Assembly: GCF_000173075.1 (NCBI RefSeq)
Contig: NZ_ABVL01000002.1
Coordinates: 434,001-498,000 of the forward strand
Direction: 5' to 3'
Source of the DNA: Chthoniobacter flavus Ellin428
Lineage (GTDB): Bacteria; Verrucomicrobiota; Verrucomicrobiia; Chthoniobacterales; Chthoniobacteraceae
Length of the DNA stretch: 64,000 nt
Shown: one piece after another, positions 38,271 through 46,923 of the stretch
Layout of the letters: each line of letters begins with the position of its first letter
Position numbering within the stretch: the first letter of the stretch is position 1
Translations under genes and position numbers: made by a program
Notes under the pieces: model-generated
The model's database searches: none
Told to the model about the DNA's origin: nothing
The model's input: only the letters and a program-made list of their open reading frames with translations

Positions 38271-38444
38271 CGCACACTCGTCTAGCAATGGGTCAGGACT
38301 ACTTTCACCAGTTCACGATCTTCCGGAAAAGCGGCGCGGAAGATTTTGATCAAGGTGGGAGCGATAGCCGGATCTTTCGCCGGGAAGACCGGAATTGCCT
38401 TGTGCCAGAATTTCATTTGAGGCGACGGTGTTGGCCCACGTTTG

Positions 38445-40112
38445 ATGGCCATGCTTACCCCTGAACTCGCATTCCAGCTCGCCCTCGGGCATCGCCAGGC
38501 TGGCCGATTGCCGGACGCGGAGGCGCTGCTTCGCCAGATCGTCGCGGTGCAACCGAATCACACTTCCGCGTGGCACCAGCTTGGGCTCGTTGTGTTGCAG
38601 TTGGGACGCCCGGCTGAAGCGGTGGATTTGATTCGACAGGCTGTCGCGTTGCAACCCGGCAATGCCGCGTTGCATTCGGATTTGGGAGTGGCCTATCGCA
38701 TGCGTGGAGATCTCGAGGAAGCCATCACCAGCTTTCGGAATGCCCTGCGTCTGCATCCCGGTGCCGGGCATACCCACCGCAACCTCGGCGACGCCTTGCT
38801 GGCCGCTGGCCAGAGCGAGGAGGCGATCGCCAGCTATCGGTCGGCGATTGCCGCGCAGCCGACCGATGCCGGGGCGCACAACAACCTGGGCAACGTCTAT
38901 CTTCACCTCGGCCAGCTCGAAGATGCCGCGGCATGTTATCAGCGTGCCGTGGATCTGGAGCCGCGGCTGATCCAGGCGCAGAGCAATCTCGGCGACATGC
39001 TGACCAAGCTCGACCGCCCGGAGGAAGGCCTGGTCTGTGCGCAACGCGTGCTCGCGCTCGATCCGAATTTCGCCGAGGGGCATCTCAATATGGGCGTCGC
39101 GTATTGGCGGATGGGGCATTTTGCCGAGGCAGAGACATGCTATCGGCGGGCCATCGCCCTGAACCCCAATTTCGTCGATGCACACCTGAACCTTGGGCTG
39201 CTGCTCCTCCTGCACGGCCGTTACGAGGAAGGCTGGCGGGAGTACGAATGGCACTGGCGCTCGGGCACGCATGCGAGCCGGCGCCGCGACCTCGCGGCCC
39301 CGACCTGGGACGGCACGCCGGCGGAAGGCAAAACGATCCTCACCTATTGCGACCAGGGATTTGGCGACACGCTGCAATTCGTGCGCTACCTGCCGCTGGT
39401 GCTGGAGCAATCGCGTGCGGCGCGGTTAATCGTAGAATGCCAGGCGGCATTGATTCCCCTGCTCCGCCAACTCGGTGGTCCGCAAATCGAATTCATCCCG
39501 CGCGAAGACTCGAAGGAGACATCGCCTCCGCACGACCTGCACGTCTCGTTTTTCGACTTCCCGCTAGTGTTGCGCCGTTTCGAGCCGTTGACGACGGCCG
39601 AGCCTTACTTGAAGGCGGACGAGGAGAAGCGCGCTGCGTGGCGCTCGCGACTTGGTCCGTCGGGCAAGAAGCGCGTGGGCATCGCCTGGGCCGGCAATCC
39701 CGCGCAGAGGGATGACCGTCGCCGCTCGATGAAGCCCGAGATGCTGCGCCCGATCCTCACGATCCCGGACATCACGTTCGTGAACCTGCAATTTCAGCCG
39801 CCCGGTCCGCTACCCGCTCCGATCGCCGAAGCCGGAGTCCTCGACGTGCGCGAGCACATTGCCGATTTCGCCGACAGCGCTGCCCTGCTCGCCGAGTTGG
39901 ATCTCATCATCACCGTGGATACCTCGGTGGCGCATCTAGCCGGCGCGCTGGGCCGACCGGCTTGGGTGATGGTATCCTTCGTGCCCGATTTCCGCTGGGG
40001 CATCGCTCATACGGACACGCCCTGGTATCCGAGCATGCGGCTCTTTCGGCAACCCCGCCCGGGGGATTGGGAAACTGTTGTGCAAGATGTCCAGGCAGCT
40101 TTGCGAAGGTGA
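38445..40112 (+). CDS. TPR protein fused to a GT9-like glycosyltransferase domain
   Basis: 555 residues from the ATG at 38445 (another ATG at 38451). Residues about 10-280 hold eight TPR units (YRMRGDLEEAITSFRNAL, VYLHLGQLEDAAACYQRAV). The C-terminal half resembles the GT-B fold of GT9 ADP-heptosyltransferases (KRVGIAWAGNPAQRDDRRRS, DLIITVDTSVAHLAGALGRP). This TPR-GT layout is common in bacteria for protein or envelope glycosylation. Donor and acceptor are unknown. Followed by DUF1275 after 15 bases. Confidence 0.85.
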   Translation: MAMLTPELAFQLALGHRQAGRLPDAEALLRQIVAVQPNHTSAWHQLGLVVLQLGRPAEAVDLIRQAVALQPGNAALHSDLGVAYRMRGDLEEAITSFRNALRLHPGAGHTHRNLGDALLAAGQSEEAIASYRSAIAAQPTDAGAHNNLGNVYLHLGQLEDAAACYQRAVDLEPRLIQAQSNLGDMLTKLDRPEEGLVCAQRVLALDPNFAEGHLNMGVAYWRMGHFAEAETCYRRAIALNPNFVDAHLNLGLLLLLHGRYEEGWREYEWHWRSGTHASRRRDLAAPTWDGTPAEGKTILTYCDQGFGDTLQFVRYLPLVLEQSRAARLIVECQAALIPLLRQLGGPQIEFIPREDSKETSPPHDLHVSFFDFPLVLRRFEPLTTAEPYLKADEEKRAAWRSRLGPSGKKRVGIAWAGNPAQRDDRRRSMKPEMLRPILTIPDITFVNLQFQPPGPLPAPIAEAGVLDVREHIADFADSAALLAELDLIITVDTSVAHLAGALGRPAWVMVSFVPDFRWGIAHTDTPWYPSMRLFRQPRPGDWETVVQDVQAALRR

Positions 40113-40127
40113 CAATGTGTTATTCCG

Positions 40128-40802
40128 ATGATTTCTAAACTGCCTTCCTGGGTTTGGGCAGGCGCTTGGGCACTCGCATTCATTGCGGGTTTTATCAACG
40201 TCGTTGGGCTATTGGGTTTCGGACATCAGGCGATCACCCATCTCACCGGCACCACTTCCATGCTCGCGGCTGCCGTGGCCGCACTCGACGGCGCGGCGAT
40301 CCTTCATTTTGGCGGCATTCTCGGGTCCTTTTTCGCGGGCGCGGTGCTGAGCGGTTTCCTCATTCAAGACAGCGCACTTCAGCTTGGGCGTCGTTACGGT
40401 ATTGCTCTCCTTCTGGGGTCTCTCCTGCTTTGTTTGGCCGTCCCGCTGCTCAACCACAGCAGCGCCTTTGGCCTCTATTGCGCCTCGTGTGCCTGTGGCC
40501 TGCAAAACGCCATGGTGAGCACCTACAGTGGGACGGTGGTTCGCACCACCCACCTTTCAGGAATGTTTACCGATCTGGGCATCTTTGTCGGCCACTCCTT
40601 ACGGGGCCTGCCCGTGGATGTGAAAAGGATGCGACTTTGCTTCCTGGTTATCTCCGGATTTTTTTCGGGTGGTATCGCCAGCGCGGCCGTGTTTCCTCAC
40701 CTCGGCTACTCAGCCCTTTTTATCCCGGCAGCGTGCACGGCGCTCACTTCTATCACGTATGCCATTTACCGCCTGCGGCATCGCCAGAAGGTTGCGGCCT
40801 AA
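40128..40802 (+). CDS. DUF1275 (YoaK-type) membrane protein
   Basis: 224 residues with about six transmembrane segments. DUF1275 signatures are AFIAGFINVVGLLGFG, the loop THLTGTTSMLAAAVA, CGLQNAMVSTYSG and VVRTTHLSGMFTDLGIFVG. Transport or other function is unknown for the family. It sits 15 bases after the glycosyltransferase gene and its stop codon overlaps the stop of a minus-strand gene. Confidence 0.9.
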   Translation: MISKLPSWVWAGAWALAFIAGFINVVGLLGFGHQAITHLTGTTSMLAAAVAALDGAAILHFGGILGSFFAGAVLSGFLIQDSALQLGRRYGIALLLGSLLLCLAVPLLNHSSAFGLYCASCACGLQNAMVSTYSGTVVRTTHLSGMFTDLGIFVGHSLRGLPVDVKRMRLCFLVISGFFSGGIASAAVFPHLGYSALFIPAACTALTSITYAIYRLRHRQKVAA

Positions 40803-41038
40803 AACTCCCCTTTCCCATTGCGCTGCTTCACCTGGTTCAGCACCTCCTTGGTGCGGTCGATCGGGCGCTTGAGCACATTCGTGCCGGGCGATGCGGCGGC
40901 CGGCGGGTTGTTGGGGCCGGAAGTCAGGGGGGCGGCGTCTTGTTGGGTGATCTCCTTGACCACCGGGGCTACGGGGGCTTTGTGGACCAGAAAAAAGTAG
41001 ACGCCCACCACGATAATCAGGAGGACAACGTATTTCAT
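40799..41038 (-). CDS. Small membrane-anchored hypothetical protein
   Basis: 79 residues. One N-terminal membrane helix (YVVLLIIVVGVYFFLVH) followed by a Pro/Ala-rich linker and a basic C-terminus (KRPIDRTKEVLNQVKQRNGKG). Its end overlaps the DUF1275 stop region convergently. The pattern is seen in verrucomicrobial hypotheticals; function unknown. Confidence 0.6.
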   Translation of the reverse strand: MKYVVLLIIVVGVYFFLVHKAPVAPVVKEITQQDAAPLTSGPNNPPAAASPGTNVLKRPIDRTKEVLNQVKQRNGKGEF

Positions 41039-41077
41039 TCTTGTAGCAGAGCATCCCTTGCGCCAGACGGTGGGGGA

Positions 41078-42229
41078 GTGAAGATCGCGCTAATCCATTA
41101 CACCTACCTGCCGGTCTTGGGTGGCGTGGAAATTGTGATGGCGGAACATGCCCGGCTCTTCACCGAGCATGGCCACAAGGTGACCGTGATTTGCGACCAG
41201 GGCGCGAGCAATGACCCGCGCATTCCGGTGGAATTATTGCCCGATGCGGCCGATGCCGGCGAACTCGCCCGCGCACTCGAACCGCTTCTCGCGAATATGG
41301 ACGTAGTAATGATCCATAATGTCGCCACGATGCCTTTTCACATCACGCTCACCGAAGCGCTGTGGAATATCGCCAAGCGCCTGACGAGCGTGCGCTTCGT
41401 GGCTTGGGTGCATGACCTCGTGGCGTGCAATCCGGACTACGAACTGCCGACGATCGAAGAGTGGCCGTGGAATTCTCTGACCCGCGCGCACGACCGCTAC
41501 CGCTACATCGCGGTGTCGGAGCTGCGGAGGCGGCAGTTTACCGAGCTCACTGGCGGACGGTGTACGGTGATTCCCAATGGCGTCGATCCGACGCGGCTAC
41601 TGGGCCTCACAGAATCGATCACCGAACTTGCCCTCGCCTACAATCTGCCGGGACGCGAGATCGTGTTGCTCCACCCCACGCGGTTGCTCAAGCGCAAGAA
41701 CGTGGAACTCGGCCTGCGCGTGACGGCGGCGCTGAAGTCGGCGGGACGTTCGTGCGCCTATCTCATCACCGGGGCGCCAGATGCGCAGAATGCTGCCTCG
41801 CAGACTTACGCGGAGCATCTCATCGAACTGCGCGACGAGCTCGGCTTGCAGGATGACGCGCTGTTTCTGCAGGCCGATGTCCCGATTCCCGAGCCGGACC
41901 TGGCCAGCCTCTTCGTGCTCGCCGATGCCCTCTTTTTCCCCAGCCGCCAGGAAGGCTTCGGTCTGCCGGTGCTGGAGGCGGCGTTGCACCGGTTGCCCGT
42001 CTTTTGCTCGGCCATCGAGCCGCTCACCAGCCTGCTCACGCAAGGGGTGACCTTTTTCCCGCTGGATGCGGAGCCGACGCAAATCGCCCTGACCATCGCC
42101 GCCAGGCTCGGCACCACTGAAGCCTGGCAGGCGCGGCACCAGATTCGCCGTCACTACGCCTGGCCGGCGGTCTACACCAACTATCTCGCCCCGCTTCTCT
42201 CCGAATTCGAAACTTTCGTCTCTGCATGA
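41078..42229 (+). CDS. GT4-type glycosyltransferase
   Basis: 383 residues from a GTG start (41078). GT-B fold: IALIHYTYLPVLGGVE at the N-terminus, IPNGVDPTRL and HPTRLLKRKNVELGLRV in the middle, and the donor-binding E-x7-E-like region SRQEGFGLPVLEAALH. It is a retaining GT4/GT1 member using an NDP-sugar. The stop codon overlaps the glgB start (ATGA), so it is translationally coupled to the branching enzyme. It may act on glucan, but typical GT4 glycogen synthases (GlgM) are not clearly matched. Confidence 0.88.
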   Translation: MKIALIHYTYLPVLGGVEIVMAEHARLFTEHGHKVTVICDQGASNDPRIPVELLPDAADAGELARALEPLLANMDVVMIHNVATMPFHITLTEALWNIAKRLTSVRFVAWVHDLVACNPDYELPTIEEWPWNSLTRAHDRYRYIAVSELRRRQFTELTGGRCTVIPNGVDPTRLLGLTESITELALAYNLPGREIVLLHPTRLLKRKNVELGLRVTAALKSAGRSCAYLITGAPDAQNAASQTYAEHLIELRDELGLQDDALFLQADVPIPEPDLASLFVLADALFFPSRQEGFGLPVLEAALHRLPVFCSAIEPLTSLLTQGVTFFPLDAEPTQIALTIAARLGTTEAWQARHQIRRHYAWPAVYTNYLAPLLSEFETFVSA

Positions 42230-44490
42230 AAATCACGGCTCAGCTCCCCACATTGGATGAAGGCACAGTCGCCGCAATCGTCGGCGCTTATCACGGCGAT
42301 CCCTTTTCGGTGCTCGGTGAGCATCAGGTCGGCGATCAGCTCGTTGTCCGCGTTTTCCGGCCCGATGCCCGGGCGGTCACGGTGCGCAATGAATCGACCG
42401 GCGCGACCTATCCCGCGCTGCAGATCCACTCGGACGGGTTTTTCGAGGCGACGCTGGAGGGCGTCTCCGAGCGCATTTTCTACCAGCTCGATTTCACCGG
42501 TCACGAGGGGCAGACGTGGTCCGAATACGATCCTTATTCCTTCGGCGTGATGCTCGGGCCGCTGGACTTGCATCTCTTCGCCGAGGGCACCCACTGGCAG
42601 CTTTACGAAAAGCTGGGCGCGCATCTCACGGAATTCGGCGGTGTGCGAGGGACCAGCTTCCATGTGTGGGCGCCCAACGCCCAGCGCGTGAGCGTGGTCG
42701 GCGAATTCAACGGGTGGGATGGCCGCCGCAACCTGATGCGCAAGCTGCTCGGCTGCGGCGTGTGGGAAATCTTCCTCCCGGGAGTCGCGGAAGGCGCGCA
42801 CTACAAATTTGAGGTGAAGCAATCGCACGGCGCCATCGTGCTGAAGAGCGATCCCTTTGCTTTCTACGGTCAGCACAGCACTTCGACGGCATCGCTGGTC
42901 TTCGATCTCAAGCGTTACAAATGGGACGACGCGGAATGGATGGAGAACCGGAAGAGCAAGGTGTGGCATCGCAGCGCGATGAGCATTTATGAAGTGCATC
43001 TCGGCTCGTGGCAGCGCGTGGTGGAGGATGGCAACCGTTACCTGAGCTATCGCGAGCTCACCGAGACCCTCCTGCCTTACGTGGCCGACATGGGCTACAC
43101 GCACATCGAACTGCTGCCCATCGCGGAGCACCCCTTCGATGGCTCGTGGGGCTATCAGGTCACGGGGTATTACGCGCCGACTTCGCGCTTCGGCAATCCG
43201 GACGAGTTCCGCTTTTTCGTCGACCGCTGCCACCAGCTCGGCATCGGGGTGATCCTCGACTGGGTGCCCGGCCATTTCCCGAAGGATCAGCACGGTCTTG
43301 CGCAATTCGACGGCACGCATCTCTACGAGCATGCGGATCCGCGTCTTGGCGAGCACATGGATTGGGGCACGCTCATCTTCAACTACGGCCGCAATGAGGT
43401 GCGCAACTTCCTCATCGCCAACGCGCTCTTCTGGCTCGACGAGTATCACATCGACGGCCTGCGCGTGGATGCCGTGGCCTCGATGCTTTACCTCGACTAC
43501 TCGCGCAAAGCCGGCGAGTGGGTGCCGAACTGCTTCGGCGGCCGCGAAAATCTCGAGGCAATCTATTTCCTCAAGCGCTTTAACGAAGTGTGCTACGAGC
43601 GGTTCCCCGGTATCGTAACCATCGCCGAGGAAAGCACCGCGTGGCCCGGCGTGTCGCGTCCCACGTATCTCGGCGGGCTCGGCTTCGGGCTGAAGTGGAA
43701 CATGGGCTGGATGCACGACTTCCTCGTCTACATGGCGAAGGAGCCGGTCTACCGCCGCTATCACCAAGGCGATATCACCTTCTCCCTGCTCTATGCCTTC
43801 CACGAACACTTCGTCCTCGTGCTCAGCCACGACGAGGTGGTGCATGGCAAGGGTTCGATGCTGGAAAAGATGCCCGGAGACCGGTGGCAGAAGTTCGCCA
43901 ATCTGCGCATGTTTTATGCGTGGATGTACGCACATCCCGGGAAGAAACTGCTTTTCATGGGCGGCGAGTTCGGCCAGAGCCGTGAGTGGAATCACGACCA
44001 GTCGCTCGACTGGCATCTCACGCAGCATCCGGAACACGACGGCCTGCGGCGCCTCGTGCAGCACCTCAACTGGGTCTACTCCAACGAGCCGGCGCTTTAC
44101 GATCAGGACGACAGCTTCGACGGCTTCGAGTGGATCGATTTCCACGATAGCGACAACTCGGTCGTCGCCTTTCTCCGGAAGTCCAGGAATGGCGGAAGCA
44201 TCGCCTTTATTATCAACGCCACGCCGGTCGTCCGCGAGGCTTACCGGGTGGGGGTGAATGGTGACGGCTGGTGGGAGGAGCTGATCAACACGGATGCGCA
44301 AACCTACGGAGGCAGCAACGTCGGAAATTTCGGAGGACAAAACGCCGAACCCACCCCGTGGCAGGGTAAATCGCACTCGCTCCTGCTCCGGCTCCCGCCA
44401 CTGGCTGTGGTCGGGCTCAAACGACATCTTCCCTCTGTGGAAAAGGCGATTGAAGCTGTGGCGGAACAACAGCTTGAAACAAATCCGTAA
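42226..44490 (+). CDS. glgB: 1,4-alpha-glucan branching enzyme (GH13)
   Basis: 754 residues, full-length with both N-terminal beta-sandwich modules (DPFSVLGEHQ, and FHVWAPNAQRVSVVGEFNGWDG), the GH13 barrel and a C-terminal domain. Catalytic triad: D415 in GLRVDAVASMLYLDY, E468 in TIAEESTAWPG and D536 in LSHDEVVHGKGSM, matching E. coli GlgB D405/E458/D526. It forms alpha-1,6 branches in glycogen. The ATG overlaps the upstream glycosyltransferase stop. No glgA, glgC or glgX is nearby. Confidence 0.97.
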   Translation: MKITAQLPTLDEGTVAAIVGAYHGDPFSVLGEHQVGDQLVVRVFRPDARAVTVRNESTGATYPALQIHSDGFFEATLEGVSERIFYQLDFTGHEGQTWSEYDPYSFGVMLGPLDLHLFAEGTHWQLYEKLGAHLTEFGGVRGTSFHVWAPNAQRVSVVGEFNGWDGRRNLMRKLLGCGVWEIFLPGVAEGAHYKFEVKQSHGAIVLKSDPFAFYGQHSTSTASLVFDLKRYKWDDAEWMENRKSKVWHRSAMSIYEVHLGSWQRVVEDGNRYLSYRELTETLLPYVADMGYTHIELLPIAEHPFDGSWGYQVTGYYAPTSRFGNPDEFRFFVDRCHQLGIGVILDWVPGHFPKDQHGLAQFDGTHLYEHADPRLGEHMDWGTLIFNYGRNEVRNFLIANALFWLDEYHIDGLRVDAVASMLYLDYSRKAGEWVPNCFGGRENLEAIYFLKRFNEVCYERFPGIVTIAEESTAWPGVSRPTYLGGLGFGLKWNMGWMHDFLVYMAKEPVYRRYHQGDITFSLLYAFHEHFVLVLSHDEVVHGKGSMLEKMPGDRWQKFANLRMFYAWMYAHPGKKLLFMGGEFGQSREWNHDQSLDWHLTQHPEHDGLRRLVQHLNWVYSNEPALYDQDDSFDGFEWIDFHDSDNSVVAFLRKSRNGGSIAFIINATPVVREAYRVGVNGDGWWEELINTDAQTYGGSNVGNFGGQNAEPTPWQGKSHSLLLRLPPLAVVGLKRHLPSVEKAIEAVAEQQLETNP

Positions 44491-44500
44491 CTTTTTATTT

Positions 44501-44520
44501 GCCCTTTAGAGAGGGCTTTG
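44501..44520 (+). terminator. Weak hairpin after glgB
   Basis: GCCCTT / GAGGGC stem with a 4-base loop, followed by CTTTG. The T-tract is short, so termination may be partial. Confidence 0.4.
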
Positions 44521-44562
44521 TATCTTCTAGAAAAGTATTTATCTACTTACCACCACCTCCTC

Positions 44563-45297
44563 ATGAAAACCTCCAAGACAAACGCATTCACGCTCATTGA
44601 GCTGCTTGTCGTGATTTCGATTATCGCCATTCTGGCGGGCATCGCCCTGCCAGTATTCGGCGAAGTCCAGGTCCGCGGCGCGCAGACCAAGGCACTCTCC
44701 AACGCCAAGCAGGTCGGCACGGCTTGCAAGCTGTTCGCCATGGACTACTCCGGCAATTATCCTCGCTGGACGGACATGTCGGTCAACCCGCCCACCCCGT
44801 CGACCACGGACGGAATCAACGACTCCAACAGCGTGCTCAAGACGCTGCTTCCCGACTACATCACGGACGAAACCATCTTCTGGAACCCGAAGGCAGCCGG
44901 CTACTGCGCCAAGACTCCTCCGGACAACAAGATCGGCGCGCAGACTGGCGCCGGCCAGGGCGGCGTTGCCCTCGACACGGGCGAAAACGGCTGGGGCTAC
45001 GTGGCTGGCCTGAACGATACCTCCAATGCCCGCTGGCCTCTCATCGCGGACGGCGCTCCGGCCGGGGTCTACGACACCAACGAAAACAACGCCGGTGGTG
45101 TCTGGAAGGGCAAAAAGGCCGTCCTCATCCGTGTCGACATCAGCGGCACCGTCGAAACCCTCTACACCAAAAACCACACCATCAAACGCGACGACGATCC
45201 GACGAAGAACGCGTTGACCGTCGATGACCAGAATGGCTGGGTTGATCAAGGACTCCAAGTTCGTGGCCCCAATCAGCACGCAATAGTCCTGAGTTAA
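44563..45297 (+). CDS. Type II secretion pseudopilin-like protein
   Basis: 244 residues. The class III signal NAFTLIELLVVISIIAILAGIALPVF carries the prepilin peptidase site before F and the conserved Glu5. The rest is a secreted globular domain with NSVLKTLLPDYI, WNPKAAGYC and a Cys-poor body. This family (with the DUF1559 relatives) is highly amplified in Verrucomicrobia and Planctomycetes. No assembly genes lie nearby. Its ATG follows GATCACCTCC-like sequence without a Shine-Dalgarno site, and a strong terminator follows. Confidence 0.85.
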   Translation: MKTSKTNAFTLIELLVVISIIAILAGIALPVFGEVQVRGAQTKALSNAKQVGTACKLFAMDYSGNYPRWTDMSVNPPTPSTTDGINDSNSVLKTLLPDYITDETIFWNPKAAGYCAKTPPDNKIGAQTGAGQGGVALDTGENGWGYVAGLNDTSNARWPLIADGAPAGVYDTNENNAGGVWKGKKAVLIRVDISGTVETLYTKNHTIKRDDDPTKNALTVDDQNGWVDQGLQVRGPNQHAIVLS

Positions 45298-45312
45298 AAC
45301 TCCAAACAAAGC

Positions 45313-45349
45313 GCCGGTTCCGGTTTACACTGGAACCGGCCTTTTTTTT
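45313..45349 (+). terminator. Rho-independent terminator after the pseudopilin gene
   Basis: Perfect 9-bp stem GCCGGTTCC / GGAACCGGC with a 10-base loop, then C and eight T residues. Confidence 0.92.
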
Positions 45350-45546
45350 GCGGATAAGTGAATGCCCTCGGAGGCGGTGCGGGAATTTCTCGATGCGGGG
45401 AGATTCCACCATCCCTCCGGGATGGAACCTGTGGAGGACGGGTGTCCCGGGGGTCGCGCTCGCAAGCTCACTTACCGCCGGCTACGGTTCGGCAGCCGGG
45501 CTGACACCGGGCGCTCTTCGATGGATGCGGCAGGAAGCCGCTCCCT
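45350..45546. other. Spacer with palindromic repeats
   Basis: Convergent gap after the terminator. It contains a CATCCCTCCGGGATG palindrome and G+C-rich strings typical of dispersed spacer repeats. No gene seen. Confidence 0.45.
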
Positions 45547-46923
45547 CTACTCGACCACGGAGTCGATGGTGCCGTCCTTCAGGCGCGTGGTGAGCTTGGT
45601 CTGCGGAGCGACGTCTTTTGCGGAGCGAATAATTGCCCCTCCCTGAACACTGGTGATGCTGTAACCGCGGGCCAGCGTGGCATCGGGCGAGAGCGCTTTG
45701 AGCAGCGTCTCCGCGTGGGCAAAGCGTTGCTGGAGTTTCTGCAAATTCGCGCGGGCGCAATTGGCCAGTCGCGTTTGCGCTGCCGCCAGCCGATGCCGAT
45801 ACAGCGGCAGATGCCGATCCGGAAGATGCTCCCGCAACCGGGCACGGAGATCCAGCAAACGGCGCTCGGCCGCAAGCCGCTGCTCCTGGATCGTGCGCCG
45901 CAGAATCTCCCCCGCCATGTCCACACGCTGGGTATATTCGCGCAGCGTCCGCAGGAGCGTCTGCGGGGAGGCCACGCGCGAGAGGTAGGTCAGGCGATTT
46001 CTTTCCCGCAGCAAAAGGCCGGCCGCGCAGCGCTGCAGCCGGGCCCGGGACTCGACAAAATACCGGCGCAGCGCCTCGCCATCCGGCACGATCAATTCCG
46101 CCGCCGCACTGGGCGTCGGCGCGCGCAGGTCCGCAGCAAAATCGGCGATCGTGAAATCGATCTCATGGCCCACCGCGGACACGACCGGCACGGCCGATTG
46201 CACAATGGCCCGCGCGACGATCTCTTCGTTGAATTCCCAAAGGTCTTCGATGCTTCCGCCACCGCGGCCGACCACAATCACATCCAGCGGCAGAATGCCT
46301 TGCTCCTTCAGGTCGTTGAATTCTGCGATAGCCCCGGCAATTTCCTGCGCCGCCCCCTGCCCTTGCACACGCACAGGATTGATGACCACCCGGACCCACG
46401 GCGCGCGCCGGGCGAGGATGTTCAGCATGTCGCGCAAGGCCGCGGCATTGGATGAGGTTACGAGACCGATGGTCATTGGGAAGCGCGGCAGCGGCCGTTT
46501 CCGCTCCGGATCGAACAGCCCTTCCGCCTCGAGCTTGCGCTTGAGCGCTTCGAATTTCGCCTGCAGCAGTCCCGCCCCCGCGGCCTGCACGGTCTGGACG
46601 TTGAGCTGATATTGCCCGCGGGCTTCGTAGACCGTCAGCGCACCGCGCACCTGCACGTGCATGCCGTCGGACAACGCGACCTGCTTCATACGCAAGCCGC
46701 CGCGCGCAAACCAGACGCACGCGACCTGCGATTGCTCGTCCTTGAGCGTGAAATACTGATGCCCGGAAGGCTGCTTGCGATAGTTGCTGATCTCGCCTTC
46801 GACCCACACCTGGCCGATGTGGTCCTCCAGCGTCGCGCGCACCGCACGCGTCAGTTCGCTCACGCTCAGCACGCGCGGTTCCTCGCGTGCCGGTTCCGGA
46901 GAGCCGAAAAGATCGACGCTCAT
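45547..46923 (-). CDS. xseA: Exodeoxyribonuclease VII large subunit
   Basis: 458 residues from the ATG at 46923 (MSVDLFGSPEPAREEP), whose ATGA overlaps the glcF stop. OB-fold DNA-binding domain (VWVEGEISNYRKQPSGHQYFT), catalytic domain (VIVVGRGGGSIEDLWEFNEE, VVSAVGHEIDFTIADFAAD), a coiled coil (AERRLLDLRARLREHL), and a C-terminal SPDATLARGYSI element. It degrades single-stranded DNA with XseB. No xseB is next to it. A longer in-frame reading up to 47586 runs antisense-like through glcF and is rejected. Confidence 0.95.
   Translation of the reverse strand: MSVDLFGSPEPAREEPRVLSVSELTRAVRATLEDHIGQVWVEGEISNYRKQPSGHQYFTLKDEQSQVACVWFARGGLRMKQVALSDGMHVQVRGALTVYEARGQYQLNVQTVQAAGAGLLQAKFEALKRKLEAEGLFDPERKRPLPRFPMTIGLVTSSNAAALRDMLNILARRAPWVRVVINPVRVQGQGAAQEIAGAIAEFNDLKEQGILPLDVIVVGRGGGSIEDLWEFNEEIVARAIVQSAVPVVSAVGHEIDFTIADFAADLRAPTPSAAAELIVPDGEALRRYFVESRARLQRCAAGLLLRERNRLTYLSRVASPQTLLRTLREYTQRVDMAGEILRRTIQEQRLAAERRLLDLRARLREHLPDRHLPLYRHRLAAAQTRLANCARANLQKLQQRFAHAETLLKALSPDATLARGYSITSVQGGAIIRSAKDVAPQTKLTTRLKDGTIDSVVE

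Noticed and set aside
42181..44469. 762-codon minus-strand frame opposite glgB
   Set aside because: The plus strand encodes an intact GlgB with the catalytic triad; the antisense frame is a by-product of G+C-rich codon use.
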